Source of the DNA: Candidatus Omnitrophota bacterium
GTDB lineage: Bacteria; Omnitrophota; Gorgyraeia; Gygaellales; Profunditerraquicolaceae
Direction: 5' to 3'
Assembly: GCA_028687525.1 (NCBI GenBank)
Contig: JAQTZX010000013.1
Coordinates: forward strand, 1 to 15,349
DNA: 15,349 nt
Shown here one piece after another: positions 1 to 8,700 of this stretch. Each line of letters begins with the position of its first letter. The stretch's first letter is position 1. The notes below the pieces were generated by a model. That model saw nothing but the letters and a program-made list of their open reading frames with translations, did not search any database and had not been told where the DNA came from. The translations under genes and the position numbers were made by a program.

Positions 1-1314
1 TATCTTATGAACACCATGCGCATGCTGCGGCGTGTTTATCCGGGCAAACGCATGAATATAATTCTGTTGAGCAGAGATGACATGCCGTTGATGATGAGCC
101 GTGCCGAATGGCGGGAACAGGAGAAGCGGATCGGAGAGCTGCACTATTATAAGAAATGGGAATATACCACCAGGGAGCAATTCAGGGTGATCCTGTTGAA
201 TGAGATTTTAGTGGGGACAACCTGGCTGGAAGAAACGGCAAAGCATGTCGGGAAAGACGGTTTCTTTTTGTTGTACGCTCCGGACGCCGGACAAGATTAT
301 GACGAGCAGAGAATTATGCCGCTTATGAATTATTTATTCCTGGAGTGGAAAATAAAAGGCTTGATGCTGTATGATTTCGGGACGGAAAAGGCGAATCCGA
401 GCCAGATAAGCAGCGGTTTCTCACCCTTTAATACAGGTTTTGGCCCGTATTCCCGGGAGTTCCTGGAAAAGATCGAACGCCGGCCGAAAACTCCCGAAGA
501 ACTGTATGCCAGAAAATCAGCGGCGCTGGATAGGATTTTATCGCTGTTGCCGTATGAAGTAAGATCAAAAGATGCCCTTGTGGACGCCGATTGGGGGTTT
601 GTTTATTCCCGCGGCTTTTTCCTGTTCGGGCGGCGGTATTTTTATCCGCTGGAAGAAGCGCTCAAGAGCGATGAATACGCGGGGAAGAAAAATATCGTGA
701 TTTTCCTTAAACGGGAGCCTGCCGGGTATGAAATAGAAGATTACAGCACATTGATCGAAAAACTCGGATATAACTATTATGAAATCCCCTTTCAGACCAT
801 ATTTGATTTTCTGCACATTCCTTCGCGGGAAACCGGCCATCGGGTCAGTGTCATCAGCTTTACCGACAGACTGGAACAGGAATTGTTCGACGAGCTGATG
901 ATTCTGTCGGATGAATTGCCCTCGTATATAGGAGGGCCGAACACGCTGTTCAATATAGTTAATTTATCGCAGCAGACCGGCAGGCGCTGGTTCTGGGAAG
1001 CGCAGGGATGGCAGGGGCAGGCAAAAGAAGATTTTCGCGATTTACTCTCGGATGAAGGCCTGCAGGTATCGAAAGAAGATCGGGAGGTGATTCTTGGGGC
1101 TTTTGACGGGAATGCAGCGGATATCGCGGCTATATTCAGCCGGAGCACGCGTTGCGCAGAAGCATACAGGCATCTTTCCCGGTTAATCGCCGCCAACGAT
1201 TTTCAGAAAGGGCTTCAGGATAAGATCAGGGCAGTGCTGCGCGGCGATATACAGCCGTATTCCGGCGGCTGGAGCGGAACGGTGCGCTTCAAGGTTACAG
1301 AGGAAAATAGGGGC
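1..1314 (+). other. Unrecognised alpha/beta region (first visible segment)
   Basis: About 438 residues before the first Asp-Gly-Gly linker. Hydrophobic beta-like strands (MNIILLS near codons 18-24, FFLLYAP near 88-94, KNIVIFL near 230-236, VSVISF near 282-287) alternate with charged helices, which suggests one or two Rossmann-like or other alpha/beta folds. A Gly/Pro-rich turn zone lies around 415-455. The last third is helical and charged, with several Trp residues at 970-1010. I see no catalytic signature and cannot assign a family. The beginning of this region is cut off by the window edge. Confidence 0.5.
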
Positions 1315-2661
1315 GATGGCGGCTTGCGGGATCCGGGGCGAACTGGAAATTATGCCTATGATGGAGGCGAAGAGTATATTCTTAAGACAGGGCCGCCGGA
1401 AACCGCTCAAGAAGTCCCGCACGTTGTTCTATCCTTCCCGAATCCGCCTTCAGATATGTCTGTTATTCTGCTTCGATCATTCCTGCTGCCGATATTCGAT
1501 AAGCCGCTGCCTCCCTTTCACTCACCGTGGCAGGTGAAAAGGGTTCGGGCAGCGGCTTGTAATTCTCAATCCTGCCCGGTTTGTTCTGACGGCGGCAGCT
1601 CTTTTGATGCTAAGCAGGTCGAGCGGGCGATATTTAATCTTGAATCGGATTTTATAGCCCGGTATTTAAGCTGGAAAATGAAGATGAACATCCCTAAAGT
1701 CATGAAAACGCTTAGAAGTGAATCGTACGCGCCCGGGGTTGATTCTCCGTATGAAATGGCGATGCGGGCTCTGCGCTCCGAAGAGAAAGAGATCAAGAGT
1801 TTTACCGGCGATTCCGTTGCGGCATGTACGCTTTCGCCCTGGGAACTTTTTGTCCGCATTGAAGGCTTGACCCGTTTAAGACGGCATATAGAGTTCCGCC
1901 GGTATACGGCGGCAATGTATCTGAAGGAATTCGGATACGCGGTCGATCATGAACTGGATGAATCGTTGGATGATCCGGAGACGTTATCCGGAATGCCCTC
2001 TGTGATCAAATTTTTCCGAGACTGGTCGATGGCGGCCACATATCCCGGAATATTCGCGCTGGAGAATCAGTATAAAGAGATCCTGCGGGAGCGCATTGAT
2101 GCCGATTTAGGCATCGTAAAGACAATACTGCGAGCGTGGTACGAGCAAGGCCTGGATTTTTATGATTTTAATCTTGACTGGCTTTTGGGGATCAATGTGG
2201 ATGAGATGGAAAAGTCTTTGGTGCAAAGAGAATATTTTTCCTATGCCAATGAGCTTTATTATTATGAAGGGACTCCATTTAACGTGATACGTCTCTTGCT
2301 GCAGGATCTGGGATTAACCGGGGATGATGTTTTGAATGACCTCGGCTGCGGCCCCGGCCGTCTCTTGATCGCTTCCATGATATTGACTCCCCTTAAACGC
2401 GCCTCGGGGATTGAAATGATCGCGGAAAGAGCCGGTGTCTGTAAAGATATAGTTGATAAACTAGGCCTTGATCAGGTGACCGTTGTACGGGGTAATATCA
2501 GGGATGTGGAGCTTGACGCCGAATCGACCGTTTTTTATCTTTTTAATCCTTTTTCCCCGGGCGCCCTTACTGTTGCGATCGAAAAGCTGAAAAAGGCTGC
2601 CGCGGCAAGAAGAATAAAAGTGGCCGCCCTCGGCCTGCGCGTTAACGCGCGCCTCCTGTAG
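1..2661 (+). CDS. Giant multidomain protein, upstream part (5' partial, ends at in-frame TAG)
   Basis: This is the first 886 sense codons of a reading frame that is already open at base 1, so the true N-terminus lies upstream. ATG codons at 7, 16 and 22 are possible starts, but only six bases precede the first and no ribosome binding site can be judged. I read it as the interior of a giant gene. In order it holds an unrecognised alpha/beta region (codons 1-438), a linker zone with three Asp-Gly-Gly motifs (439-532), a helical region, and a class I SAM-methyltransferase fold (motif I at about codon 780). The TAG cuts that fold after its predicted fifth strand. The same frame continues with fold-like sequence immediately after the stop. 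It is therefore probably one half of a gene interrupted by an error, a mutation or a recoded codon. Coding status is very likely; overall function is unknown. Confidence 0.9.
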   Translation, partial: YLMNTMRMLRRVYPGKRMNIILLSRDDMPLMMSRAEWREQEKRIGELHYYKKWEYTTREQFRVILLNEILVGTTWLEETAKHVGKDGFFLLYAPDAGQDYDEQRIMPLMNYLFLEWKIKGLMLYDFGTEKANPSQISSGFSPFNTGFGPYSREFLEKIERRPKTPEELYARKSAALDRILSLLPYEVRSKDALVDADWGFVYSRGFFLFGRRYFYPLEEALKSDEYAGKKNIVIFLKREPAGYEIEDYSTLIEKLGYNYYEIPFQTIFDFLHIPSRETGHRVSVISFTDRLEQELFDELMILSDELPSYIGGPNTLFNIVNLSQQTGRRWFWEAQGWQGQAKEDFRDLLSDEGLQVSKEDREVILGAFDGNAADIAAIFSRSTRCAEAYRHLSRLIAANDFQKGLQDKIRAVLRGDIQPYSGGWSGTVRFKVTEENRGDGGLRDPGRTGNYAYDGGEEYILKTGPPETAQEVPHVVLSFPNPPSDMSVILLRSFLLPIFDKPLPPFHSPWQVKRVRAAACNSQSCPVCSDGGSSFDAKQVERAIFNLESDFIARYLSWKMKMNIPKVMKTLRSESYAPGVDSPYEMAMRALRSEEKEIKSFTGDSVAACTLSPWELFVRIEGLTRLRRHIEFRRYTAAMYLKEFGYAVDHELDESLDDPETLSGMPSVIKFFRDWSMAATYPGIFALENQYKEILRERIDADLGIVKTILRAWYEQGLDFYDFNLDWLLGINVDEMEKSLVQREYFSYANELYYYEGTPFNVIRLLLQDLGLTGDDVLNDLGCGPGRLLIASMILTPLKRASGIEMIAERAGVCKDIVDKLGLDQVTVVRGNIRDVELDAESTVFYLFNPFSPGALTVAIEKLKKAAAARRIKVAALGLRVNARLL
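1315..1596 (+). other. Linker zone with three D-G-G motifs and a Cys cluster
   Basis: Asp-Gly-Gly occurs at 1315-1323, 1360-1368 and 1588-1596. The first two bracket a short Gly/Arg-rich spacer. Between the second and third lies a 73-residue piece with many Pro residues, an amphipathic stretch around 1450-1510 and a final Cys cluster (Cys at 1558, Cys-Pro-Val-Cys at 1573-1584). The spacing Cys-x4-Cys-x2-Cys could bind metal but has no visible fourth ligand, so a zinc site is only a possibility. Composition marks this as a flexible joint between larger domains. Confidence 0.55.
2637..2650. repeat. Perfect 14-bp palindrome beside the TAG
   Basis: GCGCGTTAACGCGC equals its own reverse complement and ends eight bases before the TAG. 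In frame it encodes the Leu-Arg-Val-Asn-Ala stretch after predicted methyltransferase strand 5. It could be chance, or a GC-rich self-complementary spot prone to replication or sequencing error. No transcription factor site is recognised. Confidence 0.8.
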
Positions 2662-2666
2662 CAGGA
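2654..2666 (+). repeat. Five-bp inverted repeat with the TAG as its loop
   Basis: TCCTG (2654-2658) and CAGGA (2662-2666) are exact reverse complements, and the three bases between them are the TAG. In RNA this would be a small tight hairpin presenting the stop codon in the loop. The stem is short and could be accidental, but it lies directly after the 14-bp palindrome, making the stop region unusually self-complementary. Confidence 0.6.
2659..2661 (+). other. In-frame TAG interrupting a continuous giant reading frame
   Basis: The codons run GCG CGC CTC CTG TAG CAG GAC TGG CTG GAA. The frame is open on both sides. The residues after the stop supply the last two strands of the methyltransferase fold, and the next Asp-Gly-Gly linker does not come until 2854. 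A single C-to-T change from CAG, or a single change from AAG or GAG, would restore the frame. It is the only stop among about 5,116 codons, so general reassignment of TAG is unlikely. A base error, a genuine nonsense mutation, readthrough, or a split into two polypeptides remain possible. Confidence 0.85.
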
Positions 2667-2689
2667 CTGGCTGGAACCCGTCGCTGCGC

Positions 2690-2693
2690 GGAG
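2690..2693 (+). promoter_or_regulatory. Possible Shine-Dalgarno site for restart at ATG 2701
   Basis: GGAG (within GGAGAG, 2690-2695) lies seven bases before ATG 2701, which is a good spacing. It could support reinitiation 39 bases after the TAG. It may be coincidence: these bases also encode Arg-Arg in the uninterrupted frame, at the edge of the predicted sixth methyltransferase strand, which is an odd place for a natural protein start. Confidence 0.35.
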
Positions 2694-2700
2694 AGTCAAA

Positions 2701-5700
2701 ATGTTAGACTGGGCCTCGGGAGACAGTTATTTCGTCTTGCGCGAATGGGCGCAGACGTGGGGTGAAACCGATTTGGTTGTTTATGTGTCACGGGATTTTG
2801 TTCCTGAAGTGCGGAACGGCGGTCAATTGGAGGAAATGCGGGATGTTTCTCAAGACGGGGGAGACATGGAATTGATGCGGCTGGCGGCAATTCTGCTGGG
2901 CCTGCCGAGGTTTCAGTTCTCGGAAGTTATCAACAGGAAAATAAAACTAAACAGGGCATCCGTGGGAGAGTGGCAGGAATTGTATCTGACCGCATGGGGC
3001 GCGAATATCGCGACTGTTCTGCATGCGTTGATCACTCTTTCTCTCCTGAGGGCGCTGCGTGAACGATTCCCGGGCCGGCATTTTGAGGCATGCATTGACG
3101 ACAGACGCGTGCACTATATGGATTTGTCCGCTGATTTTAAGGGGATCAAAGTACAAATACATTCGGACAGGCTTGATCCGGAAATAGAAATGTTTTTCAA
3201 AGGGTTGCTTCGGGCATGGAAAACATATGTGGATATAAATTTCCCTCCGTCCCTGGCCCGGTATGAATACCGCGATGCCGATCGGGAATCGGTGCAAGGC
3301 AAATTCGCGCTTTCGCCGTATATTACCAAAGGGGTGACGAGAGACGCTCTGGATTCAAGCCTGCGGGTACTGGGGGATTGGGCGTATTATGACCCGGGCT
3401 CCAGGGAATCTATCAGGGAATATGCGCGGCGGTTGGAGGAAGTTTTCCATTTTTCTTTAAAGGAGAGAAATATTCCGCTGGATCCCGTGCCGCAGCTGCC
3501 CAGGACCGATCCGCGGAATTTCAATCCGCTTGATTTCTGTTTCTTGGTCAAGAGCATGATCGAAGACAGGAAGTTGGAAGGTCTGGATATCATGGCCGTT
3601 TCCTGTATTGATGAGTCGCACCCGGAAACATTTTTCGGGTGGGGATGGATCGTTGATGTCCCGGATGAAAATATCGCGGGGATCTTCGCGGAGAACCAGG
3701 CCAGCGGGATGAACAAGAAAGAAGAGTATCTTCCCTATATTCTCTGGCAAGCGGGCAAGGACAGGCGTTCCCGCACCATACAGGAGCTCCTTGCCGATAC
3801 GCTGCCTCAGTATGTGCACAATGAGATCATTGTCCGGGTCCGCGGCATACGCATTGCCGGCATATTTTATCATGCCGGCATACACTCCGGGCATATTACG
3901 GCAGCGCGGCGCGAGGCTGGAAGGCTCAATGTCCCGCTGGTAGAAATTCCCCGCGGCAGGCGCACCTCTTTGTTCTTGGACGGAGGGAGAGGCGGTCTTA
4001 TGGCTCTGGATACGATACTCGCCCGTCTTTTTAACGCCGGATATTCCCATGACTCAGTGCTTCTTCTGCGGTCCGGCTGTGAAAAGATGCTGGAAGATGT
4101 GGACGCTGTTTCGAAAAAGCAGGTTGCCGGTTCGTTGAAAGGCCGGGGGAATGAGCTTCTTCTGGGGGAATTTATTTGTGATCTTATGCAATCGCTTCAG
4201 GAAAAAGGGTATCGTTTGGTATTGAATCCGCTGTCCAGGGCGATGGTCAACGGTTTCGCGGATGAGGATATTTTTGTTCTTCTTGAAACAGCCCGGCAGG
4301 AAGAGGAGAGAAAAGAAAAACTCCTGCAATTCCTTATGGGCTGCAGCACGAGTTCGCTGACCCTGTTCCTGCTCTTAAGCGTTCTCGGCATTGAGACGCG
4401 CGTGGCGCTTCATCTTGAACACCTCCTGCTCTTGAGCCGGATGCCAGACGGGACGTATTTGTTCATTGACCAGGGGCATTACAAGGCGTTTTTTGTGGAT
4501 ATGGGCAGATATTATGAGCGCAGGAATGATTTTTATATTCTGAAGGACAAGCATGATATTGCTCTTGTCGATCTCCAATTGTATTCAATGCTCAAACTCG
4601 ATTATTCCGCTTTCCAGATGGGCGATGAACGGTCGTTCGCGAGCGGCATCTGTAACAATATCGGCCTTGTCTATTATGAACTTGGCAATTTTGCAAAAGC
4701 GCGTGAATTCTTCCTGAAGGCGATCCAATGTAACGGCAAATATGCGACTGCTTATTGTAACTTAGGCAATACTTATTGGGCAGAGGGCAGCGTCCCCGGA
4801 GGCTTGGAGGCTTATACGAAAGCCATAGAGATTTCCCCGTATTGCGTTAAGGCCCTGTGCAACCGGGGAGTTATTTGGTATATGAAGAATGAAATTGAGA
4901 AAGCCATTGATGATTTTACTCAGGCAGTGATGTTTCAGCCTGATTATTACCTCGCTTTCGGGAATGCCGTGCGGGTGTATGCTGAGGCCGGTATGCATAC
5001 AGATGCGCAAGGTTTTTATCGGAGGTTTAAGGACAGGTTTTCCGAACATGCGGATAATTATCACCGGCGGTATAAGGATATATACAGGATGGTATACGAG
5101 AATTTGTTGGAGGCAGGCGCATGTGGGAAAGCGGAGGAGATTGAAGCTGCCATGGGCGCCTTTGATGCCGTGTTTTCACATCCGGAAAAGCAAGTTTCAT
5201 CTTTTGACGGCGGCATTCAAGATGTGAACATAGAAACAAAAGCGTCCCCCGGCCTAAATCCCGGTGATGATGAATACGCGGCAATTACGGCCCTGGCGGT
5301 ACCCGATTTTTACCGGGCGATGAAGGATTTTACCGATTATCTTGAGTTATTGAGAAGCAGGAGCGCGGCCGGGGAGACCGTCCGGGCAGATTATCAGCGG
5401 CAGATAGAAAACCGCCTGCGCGCGATACTGATCGCAGCTTTTACGTCCGGCGATGTAAGCGTGCAGGCAGACGCCTTTCTGCTTACCAAACTCATCCCCG
5501 GGATCGTGGATTCGGCGGCTTTGGATGAGGAGGGGATTAAATACAGCGCCGCTGTAACCTTGTCCCTGCTTCTGGAAATTATTGACTGGGGGCCGGCGGG
5601 GTACGCGGATGTTTGTTTACTCGCGGAAAACCATTTCCAGCGGTATTTCTGCGCCGAGATCAAGGACTGGGATCCCCGGCGTATGCCGCTGGTGAACGGC

Positions 5701-8700
5701 ATTTTGCGGAAATTCGTTTATAACAGCCAGGGTAAAGCCATGCCTTCGCTGGCTTTCTTGCTGCAGTGGCTGATGCTGGAAATGCAGAGAACGCACGTTT
5801 CCGCCGATTCTTTGATCCTTCAGGATCTTAAGGAAATGAGGGATTTCCTGGAAGGTTTTGTTGTGGATGTCGGCCTGGGAGTTTTCTTTTCTAAGAAGGA
5901 AGAAATTACCTTTGAGATATATGCCACTATAATGCTGCTGATAGAATCTGTTTCCGGGCTTCTGGAAGAAATAAACAAGCGGATCATTATGATCGATCCA
6001 GAGGCAGCATCCCGATCGATGGAAGCCCGCGCAGAAAAAAGAATAGAGGATTCGCTCGTTTATGAGCTGGAGGCGACACTGTTCGTTTTGCTCATGGTGT
6101 TTGCAGTCGTGGAATTTGTAATAATAATACTTGGAACCCTTTGGCTCGTTATGCCTCTTTTGTATGCAATATGGCAATTGGGCTTCTTTGTTTGTGCTAT
6201 CCGGTATGTCCGGGAGTCGGGAAAATTCTTTGACCGGCTTGAGTCTGAGCTTATCCAGTTTTGTAAAGAGCCGTTCCCCGGAAAAGTAGCTGCTGTTTTG
6301 GGTGCGGTGAGTATCGGCCTTGCGGTTGAGTTTTTACTCGACATCGCCGTGAACCGCGTATTACATTCCGGATCGTTCGTCCCGTACCAGTGTATGATAG
6401 CGGGCATCCTTATTCTTATCGCGGGTTCATATTGTGATTCGCTTTCATCGCTCTATAAGATCGATTTGAGAAAAACCGAAGATGTGGGCGCGGGGCTGTT
6501 TAAATTTATGGCCTTTGGGTTTTTTGATATGTACCTTGCGGCGTTTCTTAGCGAGATATTATTAAATACTTTTATCCCGTGGTTCGCGTTGGTTATTATT
6601 GCTCTTGCCGGAACAGTGGGGAATTTTTTTGTTTTTCAGAAAATAATTCGGAGAAGAATGACCCGTGAATCATGGCATTATTCCTCTCGGCATGGCAGGC
6701 GCGTCGGCAGGGACGGGGGACAAGGAAGAAGGATCAACCGGGACGTGATCATGGATGACCGTCATTTACCGATTAATTATCAATCCATCCTTCGGGGGGT
6801 GGAGGACTGGATTGAAGAGACATGGAAAGACGAGGCTTTGTCTGAGCTTGCATTGTTTGAGGAAGGGCTGTTTATTGAAAAATTGAGCGCGGAAGGAAGG
6901 AATGACGATAAGCCGCGGGAAGAGTTTGTCGGCGGCAGGGAAGAAAAGATCGAGTGGTTCTTTATTTCCCTGCGCCGGATAAAAAAGTACAGCCAGAAAT
7001 GGGGGGATGCTTCGACGCACTATAAAATTGAATGGTATAGGGATGAAGAAGTGTCTTTACCCATTTCAGATGAATCAAAACGGATGATCATTGACGACTT
7101 GATCCGCATAAGCCTTGAGGACGGCGAAGCGCTTGAGGATATTTTTGGGAATCCGCTGGCATATATACGTAAAAACGTGGCGGAAGCCGTCATTTCAGCG
7201 GGCAAACCCGCTGATCAAATGGAAAAATACACCTATTTATTTCTAAAATTCGCCCTTGGTCCGTTGAATATTGATCCCACAGACGATACTATAAAGCTTG
7301 TCTTGCCCGGGATATTCAAGCATGAAAAAGCCGACCGCCAGAGCCCTAATTGCTGGAACGGAGAGACTCTTCGGAAACATTTACTGGCGCTCCTGGGTAC
7401 ATCTCCTTCCGCTGCCGGTCAAACGATTATTCCCGGCCCTGGCGATGGCGGATTGGCCGTCTGCAGCGGATATGTTACGGGCTCCGGTTCGTTTTACGAA
7501 ATGCCTGACCTTGCCGTGGCTGGTGGCGGGTATCTTCGTTCAGGATGGGCCGGAGCCGGTATTGACGGCGGCGAATCCGGCTGCATGACGGTATCCGCTA
7601 TAGAAGTTAAATACTGGAATACGGTATTGTGGATGAAGTTGTCGGTGCTTATCGGCAGTATTGAAGCGTTAAACAACACCGCTCCGTCGGATTATCGCAA
7701 GGCGATGGTTCTTTTCTTTAACCGGGATTTTACGGATTTGCAAAAGATTTTGGAAAAGAATAATATTAGAGTGCCCGAGATAGAGGGGGTTTCTATCCTG
7801 GAAAATGTGCCCAAACTGCAGATAGAACAGCACTGCCGTTCATTAAACGCCTGGCAGATACATGATAAAACTACGCGTTTCAGCGGTATTATCTATTTAA
7901 AAGTCCCCCGCTTTTCCTCTCATGTTGCTGCGGTGGTTGATTTTTACAATAAAAACCGGGACATGGTCGGATTTGGTTCTCAAAAAGCCGTCCTGGTGGA
8001 ATGCCCCGTGGAAAACCATGGTAAGCGGGATGGCGGAGATAATCGGCAAAAAGGGGATGGAAACGGCGGGGTTATCAGCGGGATCGCGATACAACGGCTT
8101 TTTGATAGAATTAAAAAAACGAGTATGCCCGAGGTGAAATTAAGCGCTATTCAATCGTTGGCGGATCGCGGCGATATATATAGTAGATTGGTATCTTCAC
8201 GCGTTCAAGCGTTTCTTGATATTTATAAAACTACGCTGTTTGACGAACTATTTTTAGCGCCGTGGCAGGAACAGGAAGGTGTTGCGGGTTTAAAAGCAAT
8301 TAATAGTTTAACTGAAGAGCAGGCAGGGCGCCTTGAAACATTTATCAGCGGATATGCGTTGCCTCGGAAGAGGCTGATTTTTGCGTTAACCCTCGCTTTG
8401 CAGCCGTTACGGTTGAATCTTAACGCGGATATCTCAAGAAACTTATATGTGGAAAAAATCAATGCGTTCAAATGCGCGTTTGTGTTGTTTATGGTCCCCG
8501 ACATTACCGAAGCAGAGATACGGGATCTTCTGGGGCAGGATCTTACTCTGCAAAAGGCCAGAGAGTCAGCGTATACAATAATTTCATATTTCGACAGCGA
8601 TGACTTGAAGATACCCGTAACCAAACTAACCTGGAAAACAAAGCTTGAACGTATAAGGGCTGAGCGGCCTTATGAAAATATCCGGTATGATTTAATACTT

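Larger units (their letters stand above)
1597..2853 (+). other. Helical region plus class I SAM-dependent methyltransferase-like domain (interrupted by TAG)
   Basis: The first ~230 residues are helical with no known signature. The last ~170 form a Rossmann-type methyltransferase. Motif I is DLGCGPG at 2338-2358 after a hydrophobic strand. An acidic Glu at 2413 ends the second strand (GIEM), where the ribose of S-adenosylmethionine is normally bound. GNIRD at 2491-2505 follows strand 3, and strand 4 ends in NPF at 2545-2553, like the Asn-Pro-Pro-Tyr-type motif. Strand 5 is IKVAALG (2614-2634). The TAG at 2659 comes next, then strand 6 (RRVKML, 2689-2706) and strand 7 (SYFVLREW, 2725-2748). A linker with D-G-G at 2854 ends the domain. 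Dot1-like and small-molecule methyltransferases are both possible; the substrate is unknown. If translation stops at the TAG, the fold lacks its last two strands and is likely unstable. Confidence 0.7.

Noticed and set aside
2659..2661. Alternative genetic code with TAG as a sense codon
   Set aside because: Only one TAG occurs in about 5,116 codons. A reassigned TAG would be expected many times in this length.
2654..2703. TAG and ATG 2701 as an ordinary boundary between two genes
   Set aside because: Methyltransferase strands lie on both sides in the same frame and the bases between also read as fold-like sequence, so an ancestral gene boundary here is unlikely, although a present-day split is possible.
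3855..3880. Intrinsic terminator
   Set aside because: The hairpin is strong but no T-run follows and the reading frame continues for more than 11 kb.
3457..4050. 197-codon and several other 60-190 codon open frames on the minus strand across the window
   Set aside because: All lie fully inside the continuous + frame, overlap each other in several frames and have no recognisable domain.
7298..7588. Frame 2 open frame suggesting a frameshift
   Set aside because: Frame 1 stays open and carries the D-G-G linker pattern here; the frame 2 peptide has no recognisable features.
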